From an uncultured Victivallales bacterium (GTDB lineage: Bacteria > Verrucomicrobiota > Lentisphaeria > Oligosphaerales > JAFGRS01), in assembly GCA_903834675.1 (NCBI GenBank), contig CAILKC010000663.1, positions 1 through 11,170 of the forward strand: a stretch of 11,170 nt of DNA, written 5' to 3'. Positions within the stretch are counted from its first letter, which is position 1; each line of letters begins with the position of its first letter. Positions 5,809 to 11,170 of the stretch are shown piece after piece. Position numbers and translations under genes: made by a program. Below the pieces are notes generated by a model. That model made no database searches and had not been told where the DNA came from. It saw nothing but the letters and a program-made list of their open reading frames with translations.

Positions 5809-6855
5809 ATGAAGGCGAAGTTACATGGCCGGGTGATCCTGGAAGGGCTGGAGGCGTTCGCGGATGCGACGCTCCGCGAGGTTCCCGCGTCTTTCCCGGT
5901 CGTGAAGTTCGGCAAGACGGTGTACACGAAGGACGGGGAGCGGGGTGAATACGAGTTCAACCCGGCGGATGCTGACACGATGCTGGCAGACTTCGCCGAG
6001 CGGAACAAGGACGGCGTAATTGACTATGAACACGAGACGCTGAAGGGCGGGAAGGCGCCTGCCGCCGGTTGGATTCAGCGTCTGGAGAAGACGGAAGCCG
6101 GGGTCGTGGCCCATGTGAGATACTGGACGGATGAGGCGAAGAGGCTGCTGACGGATGGGGCTTACCGCTATTTCAGTCCAGTGCTCGCCATGTCGAGACG
6201 GCACCCTATGGCCCTGCATAGCGTAGCCCTGACGAACCACCCAGCGACGCACGGGATTCCCGCGCTGGTGATGGACGACGAAACGGACGAAAGCGACGAA
6301 ACGGACAAGGGGGCATTTATGGATCTGAAGAAACTGGCTGAGGCGCTGGGGGTAACGGTGGTGGCTCTGGCGGACGGGAAGGGCCTGGATGAGGTGGCCA
6401 CGCAGGCGGCGGTCGAGGCGGAGATCATCCGGCTGCTGGGGCTGAAGGCGGAGCGGACGGCGTTTCTGACGCTGCACGAATCGCCGGACCTGGACGCGGT
6501 TACCGGCAAGATCAAGGGCATGGTGCCGGCGGCTGAGCTGACGGCGCTGAATGATCGCCTGGCGGGGATCGAGGCTGAGAAGGCTGTCGCCAAGGCGTTC
6601 GCCGACCGCAAGCTGGTGGAGGCGCAGCGCGGTTGGGCGCTGGCCTACGCCCGCAAGGACCTGCAGGCGTTCGCCGACTTTGTCGCGGCGGCACCCGAGG
6701 TGGCGCCGGCGACGGCGGCGGGGGCCGGGGTCAACGTCCAGGGCGCCGCTGAAGGCAAGGCGCTGGCACTGACGGATGTGGAGACCAAGACGTTCCGCCG
6801 GATGGGTCTCTCGGACAAGGACATCGAGGCGATCAAGCAGGACCGCAAGGGCTAA
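5809..6855 (+). CDS. Mu gpI-like capsid maturation protease with C-terminal scaffold
   Basis: The 348-residue product matches the Mu-like prophage I protein family: EYEFNPADADTMLADFAER, IDYEHETL (residues 71-78), APAAGWI (83-89), an acidic RYWTDEAKRLLTDGAYRYFS block reaching SPV (S123) and ALTNHPATHG (140-149). Members cleave the scaffold and head proteins during procapsid maturation. D72/H75 and S123 fall in the family's conserved blocks; which are catalytic was not established here. An acidic linker (156-167) separates the protease from an Ala/Glu/Lys-rich, mostly helical C-terminal part typical of scaffolds. M171 (6319) has its own strong ribosome binding site, giving a nested scaffold ORF. 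An ATG at 5801 runs into a stop at once, so 5809 is the start. Confidence 0.92.
   Translation: MKAKLHGRVILEGLEAFADATLREVPASFPVVKFGKTVYTKDGERGEYEFNPADADTMLADFAERNKDGVIDYEHETLKGGKAPAAGWIQRLEKTEAGVVAHVRYWTDEAKRLLTDGAYRYFSPVLAMSRRHPMALHSVALTNHPATHGIPALVMDDETDESDETDKGAFMDLKKLAEALGVTVVALADGKGLDEVATQAAVEAEIIRLLGLKAERTAFLTLHESPDLDAVTGKIKGMVPAAELTALNDRLAGIEAEKAVAKAFADRKLVEAQRGWALAYARKDLQAFADFVAAAPEVAPATAAGAGVNVQGAAEGKALALTDVETKTFRRMGLSDKDIEAIKQDRKG
6274..6309 (+). repeat. Acidic D-E-T-D coding repeat between protease and scaffold
   Basis: The stretch encodes residues 156-167 (DDETDESDETDK). The 13-mer at 6280-6292, GAAACGGACGAAA, is identical and in the same codon phase as 428-440 in the 357-residue gene. 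As there, the repeat ends in a purine-rich run that forms a Shine-Dalgarno before an in-frame ATG followed by GA. Confidence 0.8.
6308..6321 (+). promoter_or_regulatory. Internal ribosome binding site and start of the scaffold
   Basis: AGGGGG at 6308-6313 lies five bases before ATG 6319-6321, which is in frame with the protease gene. Site strength and position at the domain border make it a likely real second start. Confidence 0.65.
6319..6855 (+). CDS. Nested scaffold protein (in-frame internal start), Mu gpZ-like arrangement
   Basis: Initiation at ATG 6319 would give a 178-residue protein identical to the C-terminal half of the protease ORF. It begins MDLKKLAEALGVTVVALAD and consists mostly of charged, alanine-rich helices (VEAEIIRLLGLKAERTAFL; LTALNDRLAGIEAEKAVAKA), with an Ala/Pro/Gly-rich hinge near the end and a C-terminal TFRRMGLSDKDIEAIK helix that may touch the capsid protein. 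In Mu the scaffold gpZ is made from the 3' part of gene I, and lambda C/Nu3 works the same way. That precedent plus the good internal Shine-Dalgarno is the basis of the call; no separate evidence of expression is visible. Confidence 0.65.
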   Translation: MDLKKLAEALGVTVVALADGKGLDEVATQAAVEAEIIRLLGLKAERTAFLTLHESPDLDAVTGKIKGMVPAAELTALNDRLAGIEAEKAVAKAFADRKLVEAQRGWALAYARKDLQAFADFVAAAPEVAPATAAGAGVNVQGAAEGKALALTDVETKTFRRMGLSDKDIEAIKQDRKG

Positions 6856-6873
6856 CCCAAGGAGTACGGAATC

Positions 6874-7674
6874 ATGACGGCACTGGCTCAGAATCGTGAC
6901 ACGCGCGAGCTGGCGGGAAAGAACCCGGTGGCGGCGTTTACGATCTACAACGCGGAGATCATGTACGCTGGCGGCATGGCGGCGGTGGACTATCTGGGGG
7001 AGATCCAGATGGCAGCGAACACCGCTGGGCTGAAGGTGGTGGGCTGCGTGACGCGGTACACGGACAACACTGCGGACGGGAAGACGGCGACGGTGGAGCG
7101 GGGGATTTACCGCTTTGCCAACAGCTCGAGCTACCCGATTACGCGCTCGGCGATCGGGACGGTCTGCTACGTGGAAGATGACAACATCGTGGCTGGCTAC
7201 GCCTCGGCGATGGTGCCGGCGGGGCTGGTGTTCGATGTGGACGCCGATGGGGTGTGGGTGGACATGAGTGCGGCGGCGCTGGCGGTGGCCCGCCAGTTGC
7301 AGAGTGACTTGCAGGTGGACAAGACCGATGACTACACCTGCACGGCTGCCCTGGCCTATGAGGGGCGGACGTTCTTCTCGTGCGCCAAGACTACGGCGCT
7401 GATGCATATCACGTTCCCGTCGGCGGTGGCGGGGATGCGTATCGGGGTCTGCCGCGCTGCGGCGGCCGCCGGCAAGGACGTGGGGGTGACGGCTGGCGCT
7501 GGCGACACCATCGAGGCCTACGACGGCACCTGCGCCGCAGGCAAGAGTGTGGAGACCACGGTGGACGCGGTAAGCCAGAAGGTCTGGTGGATCGCGGTGG
7601 ACGCCACGCACTGGGTGTTGGACCGCCGGGTTCTGCCGATTGACATCGCGGGCTGGGTGAAGAATGACGCCTGA
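6874..7674 (+). CDS. Capsid cement/decoration protein with an extra C-terminal beta domain
   Basis: Residues 1-133 match the phage cement fold (DUF2190/Gp24-like) found next to Mu-type capsid genes: a GCVTRYTDNTADGKTATVER segment, GIYRFANSSSYPIT (77-90), IGTVCYVEDDNIV and a final AGLVFDVDADGVWVDM strand. Such proteins bind the capsid surface and stabilise the expanded head. After a helical connector (about 133-150), residues 155-255 form a second domain beginning TCTAALAYEGRTFFS and containing ITFPSAVAGMRIGV and DTIEAY. This pattern recalls beta-sandwich domains appended to phage structural proteins; I place it by remembered resemblance only. AAGGAG at 6859-6864, nine bases before the ATG, is a strong ribosome binding site, fitting high copy number. 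Confidence 0.8.
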   Translation: MTALAQNRDTRELAGKNPVAAFTIYNAEIMYAGGMAAVDYLGEIQMAANTAGLKVVGCVTRYTDNTADGKTATVERGIYRFANSSSYPITRSAIGTVCYVEDDNIVAGYASAMVPAGLVFDVDADGVWVDMSAAALAVARQLQSDLQVDKTDDYTCTAALAYEGRTFFSCAKTTALMHITFPSAVAGMRIGVCRAAAAAGKDVGVTAGAGDTIEAYDGTCAAGKSVETTVDAVSQKVWWIAVDATHWVLDRRVLPIDIAGWVKNDA

Positions 7675-7683
7675 GTGTTGTAG

Positions 7684-7716
7684 TCGGCGGGTGGGGTAAA
7701 GAACCCTGCCCGCCGA
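7684..7716 (+). other. Strong RNA hairpin between cement and capsid genes
   Basis: TCGGCGGG (7684-7691) pairs with CCCGCCGA (7709-7716). The stem continues inward through two G-U pairs and three or four more pairs to a loop around TAAAGA. No T-run follows, so full termination is unlikely. It may protect the 5' end of the capsid mRNA or tune expression between the two genes. Confidence 0.6.
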
Positions 7717-7754
7717 ACCTCACGAACCACATGAAACCGAAAGGGAACTGATAG

Positions 7755-8681
7755 ATGGATACGAATCGGGGCAACATGGACGCGCTCTTCACCGGCTACA
7801 GCCAGGCGTTTAAGAACGGCTTGGCGCTGGGCGGGGTCGAGTTCGAGAGTCTTTGCACGGTGGTTGGCAGCGGCACGAAGATTACGGAGTTCCCGTTCTT
7901 GCAGCAGCTCGGCGGGATGCGGGAGTGGCTGGGGCCGCGGCAGATCAAGAATATCAGCAGCAAGAAGCTGCAGGTGACGGCGCGCACGTTCGAGGACTCG
8001 GTCGGGATGCCGGTGAACGACCTTGACGACGACCAGCTGGGGCTGTACACGCCGCTGGTGACGGAGATGGGGATGAACGCGGGCAATCTCTGGGGCGAGC
8101 TTGCCTTTGCGGCGCTGCTGGGCAATGCGACCTGGCTTGACGGCGTGGCGTTCTTCTCGGCTGCCGGGCGCGCCTACGACGGCAAGAACGCGATCAACAA
8201 CTATGGCACCAGCGCTCTGACCAGCGCCACATATGCCACGGCGTACAAGGCGATGATGGGCTACCTGGGGCACGGGGGCAAGCCGCTGAACATCGTCCCT
8301 GACACGCTGCTGGTGGGGCCGAAGTTGCTGGACACGGCCAAGAAGATCGTGGAGATCCCGGCCGAGCTCACGAGCGGCGCCACGGGCGAAAGCGCCTATG
8401 TCAACTGGACGAGCGCGCCGAACCCCTGGTATAACAGCGCCCGCCTGATCGTCTCGACCCAGCTTGTCGGCACGTACGATGATTACTGGTTCCTGATGTG
8501 TACGAAGCGGCCGCTGCGCCCGGTGGTGCTGGTGAAGCGCCAGGAGCCGAAGCTGACGCGGCTGGACCGGGAGACGGACGCGAATGTGGCGCTGGAAGAC
8601 AAGATCCTGTACCTGACGAAGGGCCGGGGCGAAGCGGCACTGACGATGCCGCACCTGGTGATCGGCAATTACGTGTCCTGA
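7755..8681 (+). CDS. Major capsid protein, Mu gpT-like
   Basis: The 308-residue product resembles the Mu-like prophage major head subunit gpT family along its length: an N-terminal FTGYSQAFKNGL segment, FPFLQQLGGMREWLGPR (where the family has a W-L-G-x-M-R-E-W-x-G-x-R signature), KKLQVTARTFEDSVGMPVND, DDDQLGLYTPLV and DGVAFFSAAG, then LVGPKLLDTAKKI and an ending strand set. It would form the icosahedral shell. The start has AAAGGGA (7740-7746) at good spacing. The gene is bracketed by a hairpin upstream and a terminator-like stem downstream, as expected of the most abundant virion protein. Length is in the family range. Confidence 0.92.
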   Translation: MDTNRGNMDALFTGYSQAFKNGLALGGVEFESLCTVVGSGTKITEFPFLQQLGGMREWLGPRQIKNISSKKLQVTARTFEDSVGMPVNDLDDDQLGLYTPLVTEMGMNAGNLWGELAFAALLGNATWLDGVAFFSAAGRAYDGKNAINNYGTSALTSATYATAYKAMMGYLGHGGKPLNIVPDTLLVGPKLLDTAKKIVEIPAELTSGATGESAYVNWTSAPNPWYNSARLIVSTQLVGTYDDYWFLMCTKRPLRPVVLVKRQEPKLTRLDRETDANVALEDKILYLTKGRGEAALTMPHLVIGNYVS

Positions 8682-8726
8682 GCGCACGCACTAGCAGGCG
8701 CTTCCTCCTGCTCTCATTCTCGGGTT

Positions 8727-8769
8727 GCCCCCGGCAGGCCTTTAGCCCCTGTCCGGGGGCTCTCTCTTT
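8727..8769 (+). terminator. Rho-independent terminator after the major capsid gene
   Basis: GCCCCCGG (8727-8734) pairs perfectly with CCGGGGGC (8753-8760), and an inner AGG/CCT extends the stem. TCTCTCTTT follows as the U-rich tract. It lies 45 bases after the capsid stop and before the leader of the next gene, so late transcription is probably reduced or ended here and may restart or read through for the neck genes. Confidence 0.8.
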
Positions 8770-8774
8770 GTAGC

Positions 8775-8796
8775 GGTTGACGCGACGGGGGTAGGT
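8775..8796 (+). promoter_or_regulatory. Repeated gene leader, copy 2 (before the gp36-like gene)
   Basis: GGTTGACGC (8775-8783), one extra G, then ACGGGGGTA (8785-8793) lie 22 bases before ATG 8797, matching copy 1 at 2021 in content and distance. The G-run is the probable Shine-Dalgarno. It comes directly after a terminator, so a promoter or regulator site is attractive, but no -10 box at normal spacing precedes the start codon. Confidence 0.6.
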
Positions 8797-9228
8797 ATGG
8801 GTAACTACATCGAGGTGGCAGACATCGAGGCTCGGCTGGGGCAGCCGTTGACGGCGCAACTGGTGCGCGAGACTGCGGGCGGCGGGGTTTACCTCGCCGC
8901 GCTCGCGGCGGTCATTAAGGCGGTAGAGGAGACGGTGGACAACTATCTGGGGTCACGCTACACGGTGCCCATGGCGGCGACGGGCTATGTGCGTCGGCTC
9001 ACGATGGCACTGGTGTTGCACGACCTGTATTCGATGAGCTATGGCGGAGCGGTCCCAGACAAGGCGCAGAAGGCCTATGACGACGCGATGGTTGATCTGC
9101 TGGCGGTAGCGGATGGGAAGCGCGCGATCGGGGGAGCAACGCTGCCCACGGCCGCCGCGGTGACAGCGGGCCTGGTGGTGGAGTCTGAGGACGCACTATT
9201 TGATCGCGACAGCCTGCGGGGGTTCTGA
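8797..9228 (+). CDS. Head-tail joining protein, Mu gp36-like (DUF1320)
   Basis: The 143-residue protein fits DUF1320: YIEVADIEARLGQPLTAQL, then a helix ending AVEETVDNYLGSRYTVPM (the family's A...ID.YL..RY..P signature), a helical middle with VLHDLYSM and KAQKAYDDAMVDLLAVADGK (the family's Y..A...L..I..G). These proteins sit at the neck below the portal, like the HK97 gp6/SPP1 gp15 adaptor group; in Mu the gene follows the capsid genes. The first gene after the capsid terminator, it overlaps the next start as TGATG (9226-9230). Confidence 0.88.
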   Translation: MGNYIEVADIEARLGQPLTAQLVRETAGGGVYLAALAAVIKAVEETVDNYLGSRYTVPMAATGYVRRLTMALVLHDLYSMSYGGAVPDKAQKAYDDAMVDLLAVADGKRAIGGATLPTAAAVTAGLVVESEDALFDRDSLRGF

Positions 9229-9806
9229 TGGCGGAGCCTTGGGTACATATCACGTGGCGCCTGCAAGGCTCTCTGCGCCCTCTGTTCCGGGTGCTGGACG
9301 AGGGGGCGAAGGCGCGCATTCTGACGCACGTGGGGGGCCTGGTAAAGCGGGATGTGCAGGCGGCGGCACGCGGGAAGGGCTGGAAGCATCTGGGGCCGGC
9401 AATCGCGCAGGCGACGAGTTACCAGTTGCATGGCAGCAGCGGGGTCGAGGTGGGCACGGCGCACCCGGTGGCGCGCATCCGCCAACTAGGCGGCCCGATC
9501 AGCGCCCCGGGTAAGGGGCCTGGGGCGAAGCAGGCGCAGTATCTGACCATCCCGGTGGCGCCGGCGGCAAAGGGGCATTCGGCGGGGGAGATGAAGCACC
9601 TTGGCTGGTCAACCTTTCTGGTGAAGAGTGGCGCCGGTAATCTCGTTATCCTGGGTCGGCGCAAGGGGAAGGGCAAGGCCTCGACGGTGGTGCCGCTGTT
9701 TGTCCTAAAGAAGTCCGTGAGGCATCCTGCTGACCCGTGGTTCCCGCAGGAGGAGATGCTGTTCCGACGGGTGCAGCAGGCGGTCAAGTTTGTAACGGGA
9801 GTGTGA
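9228..9806 (+). CDS. Virion morphogenesis/tail completion protein, Mu gpG-like
   Basis: The 192-residue product is basic and has the plan of the phage virion morphogenesis (gpG) and HK97 gp10-like group: an N-terminal helix, LGPAIAQATSYQLHGSSGVE and VGTAHPVARIRQLGGPI (residues about 55-91), where the family has a v.vGt....YA.iHq.GG.I block, then LTIPVAPAAKG and a late PLFVLKKSVRHPADPWFP (156-173), the family's L..SV..PA.PFL segment. It likely acts at the head-tail interface. In Mu, G lies between F and I; here it has moved downstream of the gp36-like gene, as in many siphophage and Mu-like mosaics. Translation is coupled to the preceding gene. Confidence 0.8.
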   Translation: MAEPWVHITWRLQGSLRPLFRVLDEGAKARILTHVGGLVKRDVQAAARGKGWKHLGPAIAQATSYQLHGSSGVEVGTAHPVARIRQLGGPISAPGKGPGAKQAQYLTIPVAPAAKGHSAGEMKHLGWSTFLVKSGAGNLVILGRRKGKGKASTVVPLFVLKKSVRHPADPWFPQEEMLFRRVQQAVKFVTGV

Positions 9807-9810
9807 CGCG

Positions 9811-10284
9811 ATGCCGGCGGTAACGACGTACGTGCATACGCCTGAAGCGATCGTGGCGGCGACGGTGGCGCGGCTTGAAGCCACGGAGGCGCTGCCGGCG
9901 ACGCTGGCTGCTCCAGGTTGGGCGGTGGAGACCTTCAGCGCCACGAGTTACAAGGATATGTTTGCGCGCTTTCCGGGGTTGCCGCTGCCCGCGGTGCTGG
10001 TCTGTCTGGAGGGGGCCGACATTCGCATTGCGGGTACGTCGGGCCGTCCACAGCGGATTTACTACAATCTGACGGTGCTGGTGCTGGCCGGCAATGCCGA
10101 CCTGGGGGCGGGGGCCGTGAGCGCGCGGGATCTGGTCTTTGCGGCTCTGGCGCTGCTGGACGACTATCAGAGTGGCAATGCCACCTGGCAGGCGACGGGA
10201 TTTGACGCGGTGGACCTCTCGGCAGCGGACTGTGCGCCAGGGGTGGCCTGTTATGCGGTTCAGTTCGAGGTAGGGGACCACTGA
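9811..10284 (+). CDS. Mu gp37-like neck/tail terminator protein (DUF1834)
   Basis: The 157-residue protein has an N-terminal helix (TPEAIVAATVARLEATEAL), a strand-loop region with FPGLPLPAVLVCLEGADIRI, then YYNLTVLVLAGNADL, ARDLVFAALALLDDYQSG and a final VACYAVQFEV strand. This alpha/beta order fits the Mu gp37/DUF1834 group and the wider tail-terminator-like fold that caps the tail tube. Gene order (gp36, gpG, then this) supports the call. CGGGAG at 9796-9801 is a good ribosome binding site, four bases separate it from the previous stop, and one base separates its stop from the next ATG. Confidence 0.75.
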   Translation: MPAVTTYVHTPEAIVAATVARLEATEALPATLAAPGWAVETFSATSYKDMFARFPGLPLPAVLVCLEGADIRIAGTSGRPQRIYYNLTVLVLAGNADLGAGAVSARDLVFAALALLDDYQSGNATWQATGFDAVDLSAADCAPGVACYAVQFEVGDH

Positions 10285-10285
10285 C

Positions 10286-10636
10286 ATGGTTAAGGAAATC
10301 CCGGAGTTGGAGTGCTACGTCGGCGATACGACGGTGTGGCCGGTGGAAATCACGGCCGACGGGGTGGCGGTGGACATTACCGAACACACGCTCTCGTGGC
10401 TGGTGACGGCCGCGCGCACAGGTACGGCGCTGCTACAGGTGGACGTAACAGAGCACTCCCATGCCGACGCGGGCCTTTCAGCGCTGGAGTTGACCGCAGC
10501 GAATCTGACTGCCATCGGCGGCGCCGGGGACTACTGGCTGACGGGGATTGACGTGGATGGCGATGATGCCGAGCTTACCCGCGTGGTGGCGCGGCTCAGT
10601 GTCCTTGACCGGCCCCAGCGTACGGTGAGCCCATGA
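10286..10636 (+). CDS. Small beta-sandwich virion protein, family not settled
   Basis: The 116-residue product begins MVKEIPELECYVGDTTVWPVEITADGVAVDIT and alternates short strands with turns, ending in LSVLDRPQRTVSP. The GDT...V.I..DG...DIT opening is typical of small Ig-like phage proteins, including BppU N-terminal-like domains, that sit near neck or baseplate genes. I cannot name a precise family. It probably belongs to the tail, since it lies between the tail terminator-like gene and the collagen-type gene and its stop overlaps the next start as ATGA (10633-10636). Confidence 0.65.
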   Translation: MVKEIPELECYVGDTTVWPVEITADGVAVDITEHTLSWLVTAARTGTALLQVDVTEHSHADAGLSALELTAANLTAIGGAGDYWLTGIDVDGDDAELTRVVARLSVLDRPQRTVSP

Positions 10637-11118
10637 GCGTAAGCGGAATCACGATTCAGGTGCGCAGCCCGCGCCTGCGCTGTGACCTGAGCCAGCCCAC
10701 GGTGGCCGTGCGGCTGCAAGGCCAAGGCGCTGCGGGTAGTGAAATCGAACTTCAGGTCAATGCAACCCATATTCAGTGGCGCTATGCCGGGACAACGGCG
10801 TGGACAAACCTGATTGCACTGTCCGCTTTAGAAGGCGCTCCCGGTGAGCCGGGGGCAGCGGGAACTTCCGGCATGTTGATTGCCAGAGAGGTCTGGACCC
10901 TGACCCCGCAGAACATCATTGATAAGTACCTGGCGCTCACCTTCCTCCCTGACCGTAAACTGACCCAGTTGACCATTGAGAACGGCGCTGCCCCACTCTA
11001 CGGCGAGGACTTCACCGTCACGGTTGAGCCGCCGCAGTTATCATGGGACAGCCTGGGTCTGGATGGACTGCTTCAGGCCGGCGACTCGTTTTCGTTTGAG
11101 TATTCATACTCGTTGTAG
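10633..11118 (+). CDS. Tail-associated protein with a short collagen-like segment
   Basis: The 161-residue product has three parts. Residues about 36-63 (SEIELQVNATHIQWRYAGTT and on to TNLIAL) match a short motif often seen before collagen-like runs in phage tail fibres (E.EL.V..T.IQWRY.....W..L). Residues 68-80 are four G-X-Y triplets (GAPGEPGAAGTSG). Residues 82-161, with REVWTLTPQNIIDKYLALTF, YGEDFTV and LSWDSLGLDGLLQAGDSFSF, form a beta domain I recall from other phage tail proteins. It may be a trimeric fibre or adaptor piece. Its length is short for a receptor-binding fibre. Confidence 0.72.
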   Translation: MSVSGITIQVRSPRLRCDLSQPTVAVRLQGQGAAGSEIELQVNATHIQWRYAGTTAWTNLIALSALEGAPGEPGAAGTSGMLIAREVWTLTPQNIIDKYLALTFLPDRKLTQLTIENGAAPLYGEDFTVTVEPPQLSWDSLGLDGLLQAGDSFSFEYSYSL

Positions 11119-11129
11119 GAGAAACCCCG

Positions 11130-11170
11130 ATGGCAAAGCTAGACGCGCGCTGGATCTCGCTGGACGCACA
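11130..11170 (+). CDS. Start of the next tail gene (partial)
   Basis: AGGAGA at 11117-11122, overlapping the previous stop, is an excellent ribosome binding site seven bases before ATG 11130. Thirteen complete codons, MAKLDARWISLDA, are visible before the window ends. The opening resembles N-termini of short phage tail structural proteins, but this is too little to name a family. Confidence 0.7.
   Translation, partial: MAKLDARWISLDA

Noticed and set aside
5821..7611. Open frame of 596 codons on the - strand opposite the protease and cement genes
   Set aside because: Same composition effect: Arg/His-rich and lying fully across two recognised genes.
7684..7716. Hairpin as a Rho-independent terminator
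   Set aside because: The stem is strong, but the following bases (ACCTCACG) contain no U-rich tract.
7518..8687. Open frame of 389 codons on the - strand opposite the capsid gene
   Set aside because: It lies across the gpT-like gene and the upstream hairpin, with shadow composition.
8498..8773. Open + strand frame of 91 codons across the capsid end and the terminator
   Set aside because: It overlaps most of its length with the capsid gene in another frame, has no ribosome binding site and runs through the terminator stem.
1..11170. CRISPR array, tRNA genes, insertion sequences or attachment sites
   Set aside because: No regularly spaced direct repeats, cloverleaf patterns, transposase-like proteins or terminal inverted repeats were seen on either strand.

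Overview
The window is a stretch of the late (virion) gene block of a tailed phage or prophage. All convincing genes are on the + strand, mostly end to start with ATGA or TGATG overlaps, as expected of one or a few polycistronic late transcripts. The DNA is GC-rich, with strong G/C preference at third codon positions and frequent GGG glycine codons and G-runs on the coding strand. This suggests a high-GC bacterial host, but nothing identifies the host taxon. No tRNA, rRNA, CRISPR array, integrase or transposase is visible.

Layout: (1) 1-2000 holds pre-packaging accessory genes: the tail of an unidentified CDS, a 37-residue single-pass membrane peptide, an unrecognised 357-residue protein with an acidic repeat linker, a small Cys/His protein and a protein with an N-terminal Cys cluster and two helix-turn-helix-like segments. 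(2) 2043-3780 is the DNA packaging motor: small and large terminase subunits. (3) 3793-8681 builds the head, with Mu-type proteins: portal (DUF935/gp29-like), a 65-residue unknown, the gpI-like protease with a probable in-frame internal scaffold gene (as Mu I/Z), a two-domain capsid cement protein and the gpT-like major capsid protein. A strong Rho-independent terminator candidate follows the capsid gene. (4) 8797-11170 holds head-tail joining and tail-start genes: gp36-like (DUF1320), gpG-like, gp37-like (DUF1834), a beta-rich small protein, a short collagen-containing protein and the start of another gene.

The genes work together as follows. The portal and the scaffold half of the protease ORF nucleate the procapsid of gpT-like subunits. 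The protease then removes the scaffold, TerS/TerL fill the head through the portal, the cement protein stabilises it, and gp36/gpG/gp37-like proteins close the neck for tail joining. The window is a recognisable Mu-like head module paired with a PBSX/Terminase_3-type large terminase rather than a wholly new system. The most unusual signals are regulatory or translational: a repeated leader (GGTTGACGC) a near-constant distance upstream of three start codons; a shared acidic repeat that in two unrelated genes sits just before an internal Shine-Dalgarno and in-frame ATG; an eight-G run that would fuse the membrane peptide to the next protein by a -1 slip; and the absence of a Mu gpF-like minor head gene from its usual slot, where a structured orphan spacer is found.
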